Positions 21,421 to 34,587 are shown, numbered from the stretch's first letter. The stretch: DNA of 64,000 nt from Macrotis lagotis (GCF_037893015.1 NC_133658.1:143474860-143538859); one strand, 5' to 3'. Translations and numbers: made by a program. The notes: generated by a model from the letters alone, not told the origin.

Positions 21421-21821
21421 AGGAGAGTTCTCTAAGAATTCCTTGGACTTAGTCATCACTTTCCAAAATGCCTAGCATGCAATTCTTCATACTTGTTAAG
21501 AGATAAAATAACTGAAACCTAGAGATCCAAGAATGGAATTAAAAGGCTCTCTGTGGGGAACATCCACATTAATTCAACCAACACTATTGACAAAAAAGAG
21601 TTAAACAAAAAGTTGAGTCATTTGGCTTTGTCTAGAGAAATGAAGGAGTTTATGATAGTGTTTCAGGATCAGGTTATTGCTTGTACTTGTTATGCTTTAT
21701 TTTTACTTGTGTCTGTATTCACTACTGTTTAACATAGGGCCTACTACCACAAAGTAAGTACTTAATATCCAACTTCTTCCTGTCTGTGGCAACTGCTACC
21801 AGAAATTACAACAGCTGGCCT
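21421..21821. other. Unassigned intron DNA
   Basis: No gene, exon or clear repeat was recognised. Confidence 0.5.
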
Positions 21822-22045
21822 TAAGGGCAGCTAGGTGGCATTGAATTTGGAACCAGGAATACTTATTTTTATCAAATCTGGCATCAGATACTTACTAGTT
21901 GTGAGACTCCAGGGAAGTCACTTAACCCAATTTCCCTCAGTTCCTCTTCTGGAAAAAAAATATGGTAAACCACTATAGTATCTTTTCCAAGAAAAACCCA
22001 AACTGGGGCTCACAGAGTCAGATAAGACTGAAATAACTATACAAC
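21822..22045 (+). mobile_element. MAR1-type CORE-SINE
   Basis: AGGGCAGCTAGGTGGC head, AATCTGGCATCAGATACTTA, GGGAAGTCACTTAACCC, and a 3' part with GGTAAACCACTATAG, GGGGCTCACAGAGTCAG and AGACTGAA. Confidence 0.85.
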
Positions 22046-22204
22046 CTAGCCATAAAGAGCCTAGACTTAATGACTAATGTAGATTATTTGTGCTAGAAAA
22101 TAGCAAAAACTATCCTACATATCACTTCAGTCTACTAAAAAAAAAATCAATACCTACCAAATAACTAGAAAGAAACTCCCCCAGTCAGGGAGTTCATGTT
22201 GCCA

Positions 22205-23997
22205 TGGTAAACCCAAGAACCATATGAACACAATTACAAAACATTTTTATGCAAATAAATTCATTTATAAATAATTAAAGTCATTTGCTCATGAGTGGGC
22301 CAATTCAATATAATAAAAGTGACAACTCTATCTAAATTAATTTATTTATTCAGTGTCATGCCAAATTACCAAAAACTTATTTTATAGAACTAGAAAAAAA
22401 TAATTCATCTGGAAGAACAGAAGATGAAGAATATCAAAGGAATCAATGAAAAACAAAAATGTGAAGGAAGATGGTCTGGCAGATCTCAAGCTGTGCTACA
22501 AAGTAATCATCATAACAATTTAGTACTACTGGCTAAGAAACAAAGTGGTGAATTGGTAGGATAGATTAAATAGCATAATAAACAATAATGAATTACTATA
22601 GCTATCTCATGTTTGATTAACACAGAGATCTAAGTTTTGGAGATAAGAACTCTCTATCTGACAAAACTTTGGGGGGAAAACTGGAAGGCAGTTGGGCAGA
22701 AACCAATATCTCACACCATATACCAAGATGAAGCTAAATAGGTACATTAAATAAACATAAAAGGTGCTATCATAAGCAAATTAGTGGGGGATGGAATATT
22801 TCAGCCTGTCAGATCAATAAATAAGGAAAGAATGTATAACCAAAGAAGAGATAGAGAATATTACAGGAAATAAATGGATAATTTTGATTATACCAAATTA
22901 AAAATGTTTTACACAAGCAAAACTAGTGAAGCCAAGATTAACAAGAAAGTAGTAAACAGAAGAAAAATGTTTATAACAAATTTCTCAAATATATAGAGAA
23001 CTGAGTTAAATAAGCATGCATGTCATTCTCGAATTGATAAGTAGTCCAATAATATGAACAGTTTTCCAAAGAAGAAATCAAAGCTATCTATAGTCATATG
23101 GAAAAATGCTCTAAATCACTACTGATTAAAGAAATGTGAACTAAATCACCTCATACCTATTAAACTGGCTAAAATGACAGAAAAGGGAAATGACAAATGG
23201 AGAGGATATGGAAAAACAGAGCTACTAATGCACTGATGGTAGAGTTATCAACTGATCCAACCATTCTGAAGAGTCATTTGGAACTATACCCTAAGGACTA
23301 TAAAATTGTGCATACATACCCTTTGATTTTCTACTACCACTACTAGGTCTCTACCCCAAAGAAATTGAAGAAAAAAGAAAAAAAAGGACTTATATGTACA
23401 AAAATATTCTTAGCATTTCTTTTTTGAGGTAGCAAAGAATTGGTAATTGAGGGGATGCCCACGAATTGAGGAATGATTGAACAAGTTATGGTATATGATT
23501 GTGCTGGATTATTATTGTGCTTTAAGTTATCATGAACAGGATCCTTTCAAAAAAAACCTGGAAAGACTTACAGGAGCTGATGCAAAGTGAAATGAGAAGA
23601 ACCAAGAGAACACTGTATTCAGTAACAGCAAAAATGTTTGATGATGAAGTGTGAATGACTTAGCTATTCCCAGCAATACAATGATCCAAGATATTTCCAA
23701 AGCATTTTTGATGAAACATACTATTTCAGGGGAAGAACTGAGGGAGTCTGAATGCAAATTGAAGTACTTCTATAACTTTCTTTTTTTCCCTTGGGTTTTT
23801 TTTGGTGGGGGTGGATCTTTGTATTTTCTTTTGCAACATGGCTAAGAAATTATTTTATATGATTATATCAAGTTGCTTGCTTCATCAAGGAAAGGAGAAA
23901 GAAAAGAGGAGGGGGAGAATTTGGAAGGCAAAATTTTATTAAAAAAATGTTAAAAGTTGTTTTTATGTGTACTTGGGAGAAAAAAATTTAAAAAGAT
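22205..23997 (+). mobile_element. L1 LINE 3' part with 3' UTR
   Basis: It covers part of the ORF2 RT/C-terminal region and the 3' UTR and ends in an A-rich tail near 23995. Conserved blocks include CTCACACCATATACCAAGATG, split by divergence, AGTCATATGGAAAAATGC, TACCACTACTAGGTCTCTAC, GGTAGCAAAGAATTGG and GATGCAAAGTGAAATGAG. Many stops mean it is inactive. Its C-terminal words differ from those of the copy at 30.6-31.6 kb, so it is another L1 lineage. Confidence 0.87.
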
Positions 23998-24609
23998 ACA
24001 ATTGGGTGGCTAGAATTATACTCCAGAAGATAACTTTCCTTAATAAGCCAATAAATTATTGTTTATTATAAACTATTGTTTATCTCTAAATTCTGAATGT
24101 AGATTCATTCAAAAATAAATCATATCAGGATAAGAGTATTATCATAGAATAATATAAGATGATAATTATAAAACATTTAGCATCTGGTGCATAGTTCAGT
24201 ATTACATAAATGTTAGTGGTTATTGTTATTATTATTATTATCACAGATAAAAATGTTGCCCACAGTAAATGAGACATAACATCAATCCTTAAAAATTTAA
24301 GAACAGCCTTTTTAATAGCTGTCTCCATACCAAATACTCAGAATCTCTGAACTATTTAGAATTAAAAACTGTTGGAAGAAATCAAAACCACATGCAAACA
24401 GGATGAAGTCCATATTATGCCTGTCATTCTTGCTGCTACTGGAGTTGTCCAAAAGATGCTTTTGGTGAGCATATATAAGCTTACATCTCAATATTTTCAT
24501 TCGATTACAAAAAAGGAGTAATTTTATCCACCTACATAATTGTCCATGGAACTCCAAATATTAGAGAGTAATAGAAACATAGCTTGTCCTAGTAAAAGAA
24601 AAGCAAACC
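23998..24609. other. A/T-rich unassigned intron DNA
   Basis: Nothing recognised except an ATT-type microsatellite near 24228-24241. Confidence 0.5.
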
Positions 24610-24840
24610 AAAATGATAATAATAAGAATAATAGGAAGACTAACAATAACTGACATTTCTCTAACACTTTGAATTTTGCAAAGTTCCTTTAAACTACATT
24701 TATCTCTTGAGTCTCACAGCAAATCTATGAGAAAGACAACACAGGTGCTATAATGACTATTTTACAGATAAGAAAATCAATTCAGAGAAGTTTACTAATT
24801 TACTCATGATTTTCACAACAAAGATGTACAAAGAGTAGAA
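24610..24840 (-). mobile_element. MIR-type SINE (minus)
   Basis: GCAAAGTTCCTTTAAAC, CTCACAGCAAATCTATGAG and TATTTTACAGATAAGAAAATC are the antisense MIR 3' words in order. Confidence 0.7.
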
Positions 24841-25597
24841 TCTTCCTTAGTTCAGATCTAGCATTCTATACAATATAGCATATTGCATTTCAATATATGT
24901 GCTTTGAGTAAGTACTATAGGAGTCACATCTTTAGACTTAGACTATAGAGCCTGCCCTGAAACTTCCCTAACTAGATGTATGAACTTGGTCACATTGATT
25001 CCTCTCCCTAACCCATTAAATACCTTGCCTTAAAAACCAGGATGGGACTAACTGACCTTTATGGTTCAGTGACTTTAAAATGTGATGATTTTGAAACACC
25101 AGACAAACCAATAACAACTACACCACATTCTATCCTAGAGCACTTAACCCCATTTCTTCCATTTCTGTTTCCATTCTGTTGTTGGATATATCAATCTGAA
25201 GTGGATGAGGGAAGGACAGAGAGGGACAGAACAGAACGCCAAATCTGAAGTGGTCTTCATGGAAGTCCACTGGAGTAGGAGCTGGATCCAATACCAAAGG
25301 GAAAAATTTCAGGCCATTACGGTAACCCCATAGAGTCATTTGAACCTCATGGTGTGTCACTAATCAGGAAATCCTGAGCCAGATAATGAGTAAGATCATA
25401 CGTGCCAAATCCTCCATGAGGTCTTATGTAAAAGAAAGCTGAAAGAATTCTCTGTCACCCTTGTTCTTAGCTTCCAAGGAATCAAGCTCATTAACTAATT
25501 GCTGATGGTCACTCCCAGCAGATGGCTTTGCTAGAGCTATTTTTCCCCTTTTGGATTCTTTGACTTGGTAATCCAAGTTTTGGTAACACTGGTTGTC
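24841..25597. other. Unassigned intron DNA
   Basis: About 750 bases with no recognised repeat or exon. The small ORFs on both strands look random. Confidence 0.5.
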
Positions 25598-26680
25598 AGA
25601 AGCAATATGGGATAGCAAAAAGAATAGTGGAACTCTAGCCAGAAGACTTGAGTTCAAATGATTGCTCTAAAACCTACTAGTCATGTGATGCTTGGAAAAG
25701 CATTATAGACTTCTCAACTTCAGGTTCCTTATCTTTAAAATGGAGATGATAAAACCTAGACCCCCTATATCCTCATGTTTTTGCTTTCTCTTTACCAAGT
25801 CAAATGTTCTTTAAACTGAAAAGTACTATACAAATATGAGCTAGTACTAAGAAACAAGTTTAAAAGCCCAGCAAATTTTGAGTTTCAATGCCCTGGAGTA
25901 GGAGGGGAAGGAAGGGAGGAAAGAACAATATTTTGGCTTTAATAAATAAGTCTGTCTGTTCATAGATCCTGAGAGGTTTCTTAAATAGCAGTAGAGTCAC
26001 AAAGACTGGCCAAACATTGACAACTACTTCTCATGTTTGACACTTTCCTTGTAGTTTAATACAAATTTTTTAGTTTTAGACACAATAATTTGTATAATAT
26101 TCCCTGCAGCATATGGTACACTAGGGTCACTGACAATAATTCAGGAGGTCTGGATTCTGTTCTTAGCTCTGTCCCACTGGGTAACCTTAGGCAAACTTCC
26201 TGGCTCTGCACCTCTATATTTGGGGTGTGTAAAATGAGGAGTAATTGTTCCCTCTCTGTCACTGCTCTTCCTTCCATCATCACTGTGAAGCACTTACTTT
26301 GTGTTTGGGAAGCACTTTGAAATTGTTGAAAAGCACTAATAGTTATTAAATGTTTGCTGGATCAAAAACTATGAAATGCAATTAAGGAATAATGCTGAGA
26401 AAGACTGCCATACAAAATAAATATAATAAACAGTCAGCTCTCAAATCAATTATGATTTAGTTAAGAAGAAAAGAAATGTTGGAAGGCAGCATAATATCAT
26501 GGAATGAAAACATGATTTGGAATGTGAAAGCCTGGGACCAGCTACTCACTTGAGGCTAGACAAATCATTTCATTTTTGTGAACCCCAATGTGCTCATTCT
26601 CAGACTGAGGGAAGTGGATGAGATGGTTTCTATGATCTCTTCCATCCAGTTCTGAATCTCTAGCCTCCCCTGAGGAAGGT
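25598..26680 (+). mobile_element. Three MIR-type SINEs in the same orientation
   Basis: 25598-25855 (AATATGGGATAGCAAAAAG, ACTTGAGTTCAAATGATTGC, ATCTTTAAAATGGAG), 26100-26365 (GGTCTGGATTCTGTTC, GGGTAACCTTAGGC, TGTAAAATGAGGAG) and 26485-26680 (GGCAGCATAATATCATGG, CTTCCATCCAGTTCTG). Gaps between them are unassigned. Confidence 0.75.
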
Positions 26681-26813
26681 AATGACAACTTCAAAGAATA
26701 CAAGGGCCCTCTGGAGGCTTTGGTGGACAGGAATTGAAAATTAATCATCTGATGAGCACTAATATGGTAAAATGCTGCCACTAAACTGGAAAGACAACAA
26801 AAACTTTCAGCTT

Positions 26814-27004
26814 AAAATATATTCTGGAGGCAGCTAGGTGGCGTAGTGGATAAAGCACTGGCCCTGGAGTCAGGAGTACCTGGGTTCAAATCTGATCTCA
26901 GACACTTAATAATTACCTAGCTGTGTGGCCTTGGGCAAGCCACTTAACCCCATTTGCCTTACCAAAAAAACCTAAAAAAAAAAAACCTAAAAAAATATAT
27001 TCTG
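26814..27004 (+). mobile_element. Young WSINE-like SINE with perfect target-site duplication
   Basis: The element is 26827-26991, with a doubled tail (AACCTAAAA repeated). The 13-base duplication AAAATATATTCTG lies at 26814-26826 and 26992-27004. The short tail expansion may be slippage. Confidence 0.93.
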
Positions 27005-27214
27005 AATGCTGGGTCTATTAGTTTAATAATTGATCCCCATGTGAACAATTTGTGGTCCTTTCTTAGACATCAGCAGAAGAAACAGATACTATTAGAGATA
27101 TCAAGGGGCATTCATTTAAATGCAATAGACTTTTATTCCTGTTCCTACTGTAGACAGTGCATAAAACTCAGCACTAAAAAAAATAAAGAGGAACAAGTCT
27201 GAGATGCTTGCCCT

Positions 27215-28095
27215 CAAATTTGCAGGATTAGAAAGGGATTGATAAATGCATAAGTATTATTTGAAGTAGATTAGGATGGGGCAAAAGAGAGGATCCAGGC
27301 CTGATGCTATGAGGAACTTCAGGAGGGAAAGCTCGCTTTTATATGGAAGGACCAAGGAGAGCTTCATGAAACTAGGTAGGATCTCAGTTGTGCTGTGAAA
27401 GAAGAGGATTTAACTGACTAGGAAATGTGCATGTGCCAGGCATGGGTGGGGAAGCTGCATCAATGAATACAGCCATGAAAGGACAAGATGAAATCCAAGA
27501 CAGGCAAGCAGTCCAGTTTGGCTAGAACTATAAATGAAGGGGGGGGGGGAGGATCATGTATGGAGGAGGGAAAAATTGGAAAGGAGTCAGAATGTTAAGG
27601 GCCTTGAAGGCCAGGTTCATAAACTTACAGTTAATCCTTTAGGCATTTGGGGAGCTATCTATGGATCAGGAGATTCTTTTGCCAATTTTGTGAAGGATGA
27701 CTTGAAGAAGGGATATCATGAGACCATAAATTTAGACCACAGATGCAAGGGAAAAAACCTTAGAGGTCAAGAATGGAGGCAGAGAGATCAAGTTAGGAGA
27801 TTATTGAAATAAATAATCCAGGCAAGAGGTGATTAGAGGCCAAAATATGTTACTGGCAGGATGAGTGGAAAAGAAGGGGACAGATGAAGGATATTGCCAA
27901 GGAAATTTTGTATGTGGAGATGAAGAAAAGAGTCAAAGATGATGCTAAAGTTTAAAATCCTGGCAAATCAGGAAATAAAGTTGTCAATGACAGATATAGT
28001 AGGGAAAGTTAGAAAGCAGATCAGACAGAGATGGAAAATGATGACATTGATTAATGATGTTAAATGCCTATTTGTCTATATTCAACTAGGCTTTC
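27215..28095 (+). mobile_element. Ancient interspersed repeat, family not named
   Basis: Words such as GTTAAGGGCCTTGAAGGCCAG, split by divergence, then AATCCAGGCAAGAGGTGATTAG, also split, and AGTCAAAGATGATGCTAAAG match a long mammal-wide repeat I recognise but cannot name securely. The copy at 51590-52370 looks like the upstream part of the same family. A G run lies at 27540-27549. Confidence 0.55.
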
Positions 28096-28104
28096 TCAAT
28101 CTCT

Positions 28105-28437
28105 GTGGTACAAAGTGAAATGGAAATAGATTGGCTCTAGATTTAGATAAAATAGCTTCTCATCCTAATTCTGCCTTTTATTGTGTGACCTTGAACAAGT
28201 CATTTAACCTCTTTGGGTTATAGTTCCCTCTCTAAAGTAATAAAAGCAAAATAATAGCTAACATCTTATAGTGCCTCCCTATAGTATCAGACTTTAAAAT
28301 TATCTCATTTGAACCTCACAACAATCTTTGGAGGTAGGTATTGTTATTACTATAAAACAGGAGGTTAAATGACTTGCCAAGGGTACAAATCTAGGAAGTG
28401 ACTGAGATTTGAACTCAATTTTCCTGACTACAGGGCT
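28105..28437. mobile_element. MIR (plus, 28105-28245) and MIR/MAR1 (minus, 28250-28437)
   Basis: Plus: TTGTGTGACCTTGAACAAGT. Minus: TCTCATTTGAACCTCACAAC, GGAGGTAGGTATTGTTATTA and GATTTGAACTCAATTTTCC. The minus copy lacks its tRNA-like end, where the HAL1-like element begins. Confidence 0.75.
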
Positions 28438-31400
28438 AGTGGCAGAGGTAGCAGTTTCCAGACCTCTCAGTAGATTGCCAAGGACAAATTGGAAGGTCAG
28501 CAGGAAAACTCTGCCTCACCCTGATGAGATTGGAACATAGTATAACACTGGCCTCAGCAACACAGACTGGACCCCAGCAGACCAGGAGCAGGCCTTGGGA
28601 CCCACTGAATTAACAGCAGCAGCTGCTTCTGTAGTTGTCAACCTACAGATGGTAAGGAAGTCAGAAGGATATTACAGGAGTCTCTTTGCTACCCCTGAAG
28701 CAATATTCTTTCTCTTTGCCCAAACTCAGATCTGGGTCACAGTCTAGGGCTCCAATCCTGGGAAGAGGAACAGAAGCACAATAGAACTTATTGCCATAAC
28801 AAAGCAGGTACTCTCCTCACCATTCTAGGCAGAAAAGGGTGTTTGTGATCACCTACAAAACAGAACATGGGCAAGGAGAGAAGGCATAACCACTCATAAG
28901 AGGTTGGAAAAATTGAAAACTTGCAGGTCCCTAGAAGTATCTTTTAAAACAGCTGCAAAAATTCTCAAAAATGGATACAATGTGTCCTCTACTCTGGAAG
29001 TAAAGTCCCCCTTAACAAAGAGTTAAAATCAAGTCATAGGATAGGGAAATAAGCAAACAATAGAAGAAAAATCCAACTATAGACAGTTACTATGGTCATA
29101 TAGAAGATCAAAATACACACTCATGAAATAACAAAGGCAAAGTTTCTACATCCAAAGGATTCTTAAAATAAGGTAGGGGAAAAATTGGAAGAGAAATGAT
29201 GAAGACTATGAAAATCATGAAAGCTGAGTCAGCATCTTAGTGAAGAAGATATAAAAATATGGAAGAAAATAACATCTTAAAAACCAGACTGGGTCAAATG
29301 GTCAAAAAGATCCCAAAAGTCAATGAGAAGAAATTCTTCAAAAAACAGAATTGGCCAAATGAAAAAGGAGATACAAAAGCTCACTGAAGAAAATAATTCT
29401 ATAAAATATAGAATGGAGCAAAGGGAAATTGATGACTTAGAGATGAATCAAGAAATGATAAATCAAAACCAGAAGGATGAAATCTAGAAGAAATTTTGAA
29501 ATATTGCACTGTAAAAACAACTGACTTGGAAAACAGATCCAAGAGAGATAATTTAAAAATTATTGGACTATTTAAAAACCAAGATCAAAAAAAGAACCTA
29601 GACATTATTTCTAAAGGAAAACTGCCCTGGTAGTCTAGAAACCATAGGTAAAATTGAAATTGAAAGGATCCACCAATCACCTCCTGAAAAAGATCCCAAA
29701 ATGAAAACTGCCAGGAATATTACAGCCAAGTTTAAGAGCTCTTAATTCAAGGAGAAAATGTTGCAAGCAGTCCAAAAGAAGCAATTCAATTATTGTGGAA
29801 CCATAGTCAGGATAACACAAGATTTAGCAGCTTCTACATTAAGGGATCATAGAGATTGAAATATGATATTCTGTAAGACAAAACAGTTTGGATTACAACC
29901 AAGAATCAACTACCTAGCAAAATTGAACATACTCTTTCAGGGGAAAAGATAAGCCATTCAATGAAATAGGAGATTTTCAAATTTCCCTGATGAAATGACT
30001 GGAGCTGAACAGAAAATCTGATCTTCAAATACAAGACCAGTGAAGCATAAAAAGATAAATGATAAGAATCTTAATGTTATTGAACTGCTTATAGTCCTAC
30101 ATGGGAAGATGATATTGACAATTCAAATGAACTTTCTCATTTATTAGGGCAGTAAGGACAAAGCACAGGTAGGAGCTGAATTTAAAGGGATAATGTAATA
30201 AAAATATGGAGTTAATGAGTGAGAGAAGAAGGTACTAGGAAAAAGGGAAAGAGGGAAGTAGAATTTCACATTAAAAAGGCAAGAAAAAACTTTTTCAGTG
30301 GAGTGGAAGGGGGGAGGTGAAGAAGAGTCTTACTCTCATCAGAATTAAGAAAGGGAATGACATACATAATCAATTGGCTATAGAAATTTATCTTACCCTA
30401 GAGGGATATAGGAGAGGAAAAGGATGGGAGAAAGGGTGTTGAGGGTAGGTGATAGAAGGGAAGGAAGATTGTGCGGGGGGGGGGGGGGGGGGGGGGGGTA
30501 GTCAGATGTAAAACACTTCTGAGGAGGGACAGGGTGAAAGGAGAGAGAGGATAGAATAAATGGGAGTGGAAGGATTAGGATGGATGGAAATATAGTTAGC
30601 AATAGGAATTCTGGGAAAAATAATATTGAAATAAGTTTCTATGATAAAAACCTCATTTCTCAAAGAGAACTAAATCAAATTTATAAAAAAATAAGAATCA
30701 TTCCCCAATTGATAAATGATCAAAAAAATATGAGTTTTCAAAACCATTCCCCAAATGACAAATGGTCAAAGGATATTCAAGGGCAATTTACAGATGAGAA
30801 AATAAAAGTGATCTAGAGTCATATGAAAAATTGTTCTAAATCACTACTTATTACAGAAATGTAAATTAAAACATCTCTGAGGTACCACCTCACACCTCTC
30901 AGATTGGCTGATATGACCAGAAAGGACAATGATCAATGTTGGAAGGGAAGTGGGAAATCTGGGACACTAATACATTATTAGTGGAGCTGTGAACTCATCC
31001 AAAAATTATGGAGAGCATTTTGGAATTACACCCAAAGGACGACAAAAATGTGCATACCCTTTGATCCAGCTATACCACTACTGGGTCTATACCCTGAAGA
31101 GATCATGAAAAAAGGGTAAAAAAATCACTTGTACAAAAGTATTCATAGCAGCCCTATTTGTAGTGGCAAAGAACTGGAAATCAAATAAATGTCCTTCAAT
31201 TGGGGAATGGCTTAACAAACTGTGGTATATGTATATGATGGAACACTATTGTTCTATTAGAAATCAGGACAGATGGGAATTCAGGGAAATCTGGAAGGAT
31301 TTGTATGAATTGATGCTGAGCAAGATGAACAGAACCTGAACATTGTACACCCTAACAGCAACATGGGGGTAATGATCAAATTTAATGGACTTGCTCATTC

Positions 31401-31645
31401 CATTAGTGGAACAATCAGGCACAATTTTTAGGTATCTGTGATGGAGAATACCATCTGCATCCAGAGAAAGAATTGTGGAGTTTGAACAAATACCAAATAT
31501 TATAATTTCTCTCTCATCACATTCAACTTAAATCAATGTATACCATGGAAACAATGTAAAGACTAACAGACTGCCTTGGGGTGGGGGGGGGACAAGAGTG
31601 GGGAAAAATTATCAAATTCAAAATAAATAAATAAATAAATAAAAG
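28438..31645 (+). mobile_element. Nearly complete HAL1-like (half-L1) element
   Basis: In order: an L1-type 5' UTR (28438 to about 29170); an ORF1 relic with the coiled-coil segment and RNA-binding C-terminal part (about 29170-30050, words RIHQSPPEKDPKMK and DHRD readable across frames); a linker of about 550 bases rich in AGGG words; then the ORF2 C-terminal end (from LISQRELNQIYKK at about 30655) and 3' UTR, ending in (AAAT)n at 31645. The endonuclease and reverse transcriptase regions are absent. HAL1 elements are known to have this layout. Many stops and frameshifts are present. An imperfect duplication of about 41 bp lies near 30697-30778. Confidence 0.78.
30475..30498 (+). repeat. Uninterrupted run of 24 G
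   Basis: It is inside the HAL1-like linker. The surrounding G-rich linker likely seeded the expansion. The assembled length may be unreliable. Confidence 0.9.
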
Positions 31646-32252
31646 GATCTGAGTTTTCAGATGAGGTTATCAATTCTATCTATTTAAATAATTTTTTAAA
31701 AAAATGCAAGTTGGAACAATTCAGTCATTGACTGAACAAATTGTAGCATGTCATTAAGATGAAATGCTATTCTGTTATAAGAAATGAAGAACAGGATGTT
31801 CTCAGTAAAAAAATTGCATGAGCAGATGCAATGGGAAATGTACTATAGATAAAATAATAACATTGTAGGATGATTCATCGTAAATGATTTACCTTTTCTC
31901 AGCAATGCTGTGACCCAAGAGAACTCTGAAGGATTTATGATAAAGAATACTATCCATACATATCAAAGACAGAGCTGATGATGTCTGAATACAGATTGAA
32001 AATAGTTTTTTAACTTTATTTTTCTTGAGGTTTCTTGGGGGGAAGATTATGTTTACTTTTACAACATGACTATTGTGGTAATATTTTGCAAGACTATACA
32101 TTTTTAACCTATATCAAATAACTTGTTTTCTCAATTAGGGGGGTTGGGATGAAAGGAAGGGAGAGAATTCAGAACTGAAGGTTTTAGAAGTCAGTGTTGA
32201 AATGTGTTTTTGCATGTAACCAGGTGAAAAGAAAAGAAAAGAAAAATAAGGA
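31646..32252 (+). mobile_element. L1 LINE 3' end (second lineage)
   Basis: It follows directly on the HAL1 tail and has the ORF2 C-terminal relic, GATTCATCGTAAATGATTTACC, split by divergence, then GCAATGCTGTGACCCAAG and an AAGAAAAGAAAAGAAAA tail. It resembles the 22.2-24.0 kb copy more than its neighbour. Confidence 0.75.
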
Positions 32253-32253
32253 G

Positions 32254-33700
32254 TTAGAGGAAACCTTACATATGAGCTAGTCCAACTCCAACACAAATAG
32301 GAAATCGGGTCTAGAACACCCCTAAAAAATTAACCATCAAGTAGTCATTTGAATATCTCCAGTTGGTTTTTGTCCTCTGATATCAAAGAAGACCAAAACT
32401 ATATCACTATGTTAGAGGTAAATTACAATGTATTTGACTGCCTGATCAAACCAATACAAGATCAGAATGCTCTATCATAGGATGGATACAAATAGTCCAT
32501 GGGAACACCTGAGTAGATACTCTAAACTTAGACATCTCATGTTTCCTTTGAGCTGCTACCATTCTGCCTTGTTGATAGAGTATGGCGCACCCTCTCATGA
32601 GGGCACACCATGCTGAGTGTTTCTGTTCCAGTGTCTCCAGTAATGGGGAATTTATTACCCTATTAGCAAAACTCATCTTATCTTTGGATCATTCTAGTAT
32701 TAGGAGATTTTTCCTTATGGGCATCTGAAATCTTCCTCTTTACAACTTCAACCCAGTAGTCCAAGTTCTGTCCTCAGGAACCAAACAGATCTAATGCCTC
32801 TTCTTTATGATAACATCCTCTTTGACAACTGCAATCTTATTCTTCTCATTCTTCTCCAGGATAAATAGCCCCAGACACTTTAACCAATCCTCAAATGGTA
32901 CCATTTTGAGATCCCTCCCCATCCTGGTTATTCTTTTCTAAATGTATTCAGGTTCCTCAGTGTTCCTTCTAGAATGTACTGCTCAGAACTGGATACCAAG
33001 CTCCAGCAAAGCAATCTTCTCCTCCAGGAAATCCACTTCTGTTAGTGAAGTATATGTTTGTACTGACTTTTTTTGGCTGCCACATCCTATTATTGACTCA
33101 TAATGAGCTAACCCCCACACCACCCTTCAGAGATTTTTTTCCACAATAATTATCGTCTAGCCATATGTCCCCTGTAGAATACTTATGAAGTTGAATCATT
33201 TTTAATGTACATACAGAACTTTACATTTATCCCTATAAACTTCCATCCTATTAGATTTAGCCTTTAATAACAATGGGTTGTGGGACAACTGCAGTCTTGG
33301 AAAGAGAACCCATACCAATGACATCATGATTCCCCTGAATTACTGAAGTCAGATTTGGCCCATCATTCTAGCATGTTGAGATCTTTTTGGAACCTTATTT
33401 TGCCATCTAACATGTTAGCTATCCCTTCCAATTTCATGTAAGCCACAGCCTTGATAAACATGTCAGTCCTGCCTTTCATCCAAACCATTGATTAAAAGTT
33501 TTGAACAAAAAAAAATAGACCAAGGACAAAATCCTAAGACATACCTACATGACTCTGGGTCCACTTCTAATGCTAGCCTTTTAAGATTCAATCTTTTCCT
33601 GACTCAGTGCAGGACATTTTCTCCCAACTCGTATCACTTCCTAGTTCTGAGTAAGAAAAGAAAAGTCTCATTCATTCTTGGGTAAGAAGTGAAGAATGTA
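32254..33700 (-). mobile_element. L3/CR1 LINE 3' region, long copy (minus)
   Basis: The antisense order of CR1 words runs across 1.4 kb: CATATGAGCTAGTCCAACTC, TTTTTCCTTATGGGCATCTG, TTCTTCTCCAGGATAAATAG, CAGTGTTCCTTCTAGAATG, then the further 5' UTR-adjacent region with CCATCCTATTAGATTTAGCC. A block at 32380-32640 (CCTGATCAAACC ... GGCGCACCCTCTCATGAGG) does not fit and may be an insertion. Confidence 0.65.
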
Positions 33701-34517
33701 GGAGCACAGGTGGCATTTTTCATAACTGTTGCCAATAAAAGGAATGGATTTATCAAAGAGAAAGACATATTGTAAAGAGAACAGTTTGTTAAAAATATTT
33801 TATCTGAGAATTAGATTTATATTTATGAACTGCAGATTAAGTAGAGGATTAAGAAGCTACTGGTTAGAGATCAAGCATGTGTATATGTGTTCATACATAC
33901 AAAGATACTCACATAATGAAGGTAAGAGTGTATTCATCTCAAGCCTTGTAAATGTAATTAAAAACTTTCAAATTAAAAAGGGAGGGAGAATTCTACTAAT
34001 TCTATCACTATAGATACCATCGAGAATAACTATAATGTAGGAAAAAGATTAGTTTTAAAAAAAACCAGAAATTCATAAATTGCAAATTCCTGAGAAGAGA
34101 AAGAAATAAAATGCATGGCCTCAGGTATCTAACCATAAAGGTGAAAAGAATAAGTAGCAAGAAAGCAATTTGACATTGCAGATAACACTGAGATTTAATG
34201 AGAATGGGTTCTATTACTGGAATATAGTTCTAGAAAGGAATATTATATTTAAAAGGAAAAAGACAGATAAAAGGAAATAATAGAATAGGATTATATACTG
34301 AGAAAAATTTTCTTCTGTAAGGAAACTCAGGCACAGAATAGAAATGTGGAGTGCAGAGCATATGGTGCAGATCAACAGAAAAAGGACACAATAAAATATT
34401 GTAATTGATGAATATGACCAGTTACTTGGTCAGAATGAGGAAGAAGAGGAATTTAAGAAAAAGATCACAAGTCTGGCACTGAATGAAGTATGGAGAATTT
34501 TAATTGTCTGCTGGAGT

Positions 34518-34518
<1 letters not shown>
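33701..34518. other. Unassigned A-rich intron DNA
   Basis: No gene, exon or firm repeat was recognised. The purine-rich composition resembles degraded LINE sequence. Confidence 0.45.

Positions 34519-34587
<69 letters not shown>

Noticed and set aside
30580-30816. 78-codon plus ORF as a host gene
   Set aside because: The reading LISQRELNQIYKK is the L1 ORF2 C-terminal region of the HAL1-like element.
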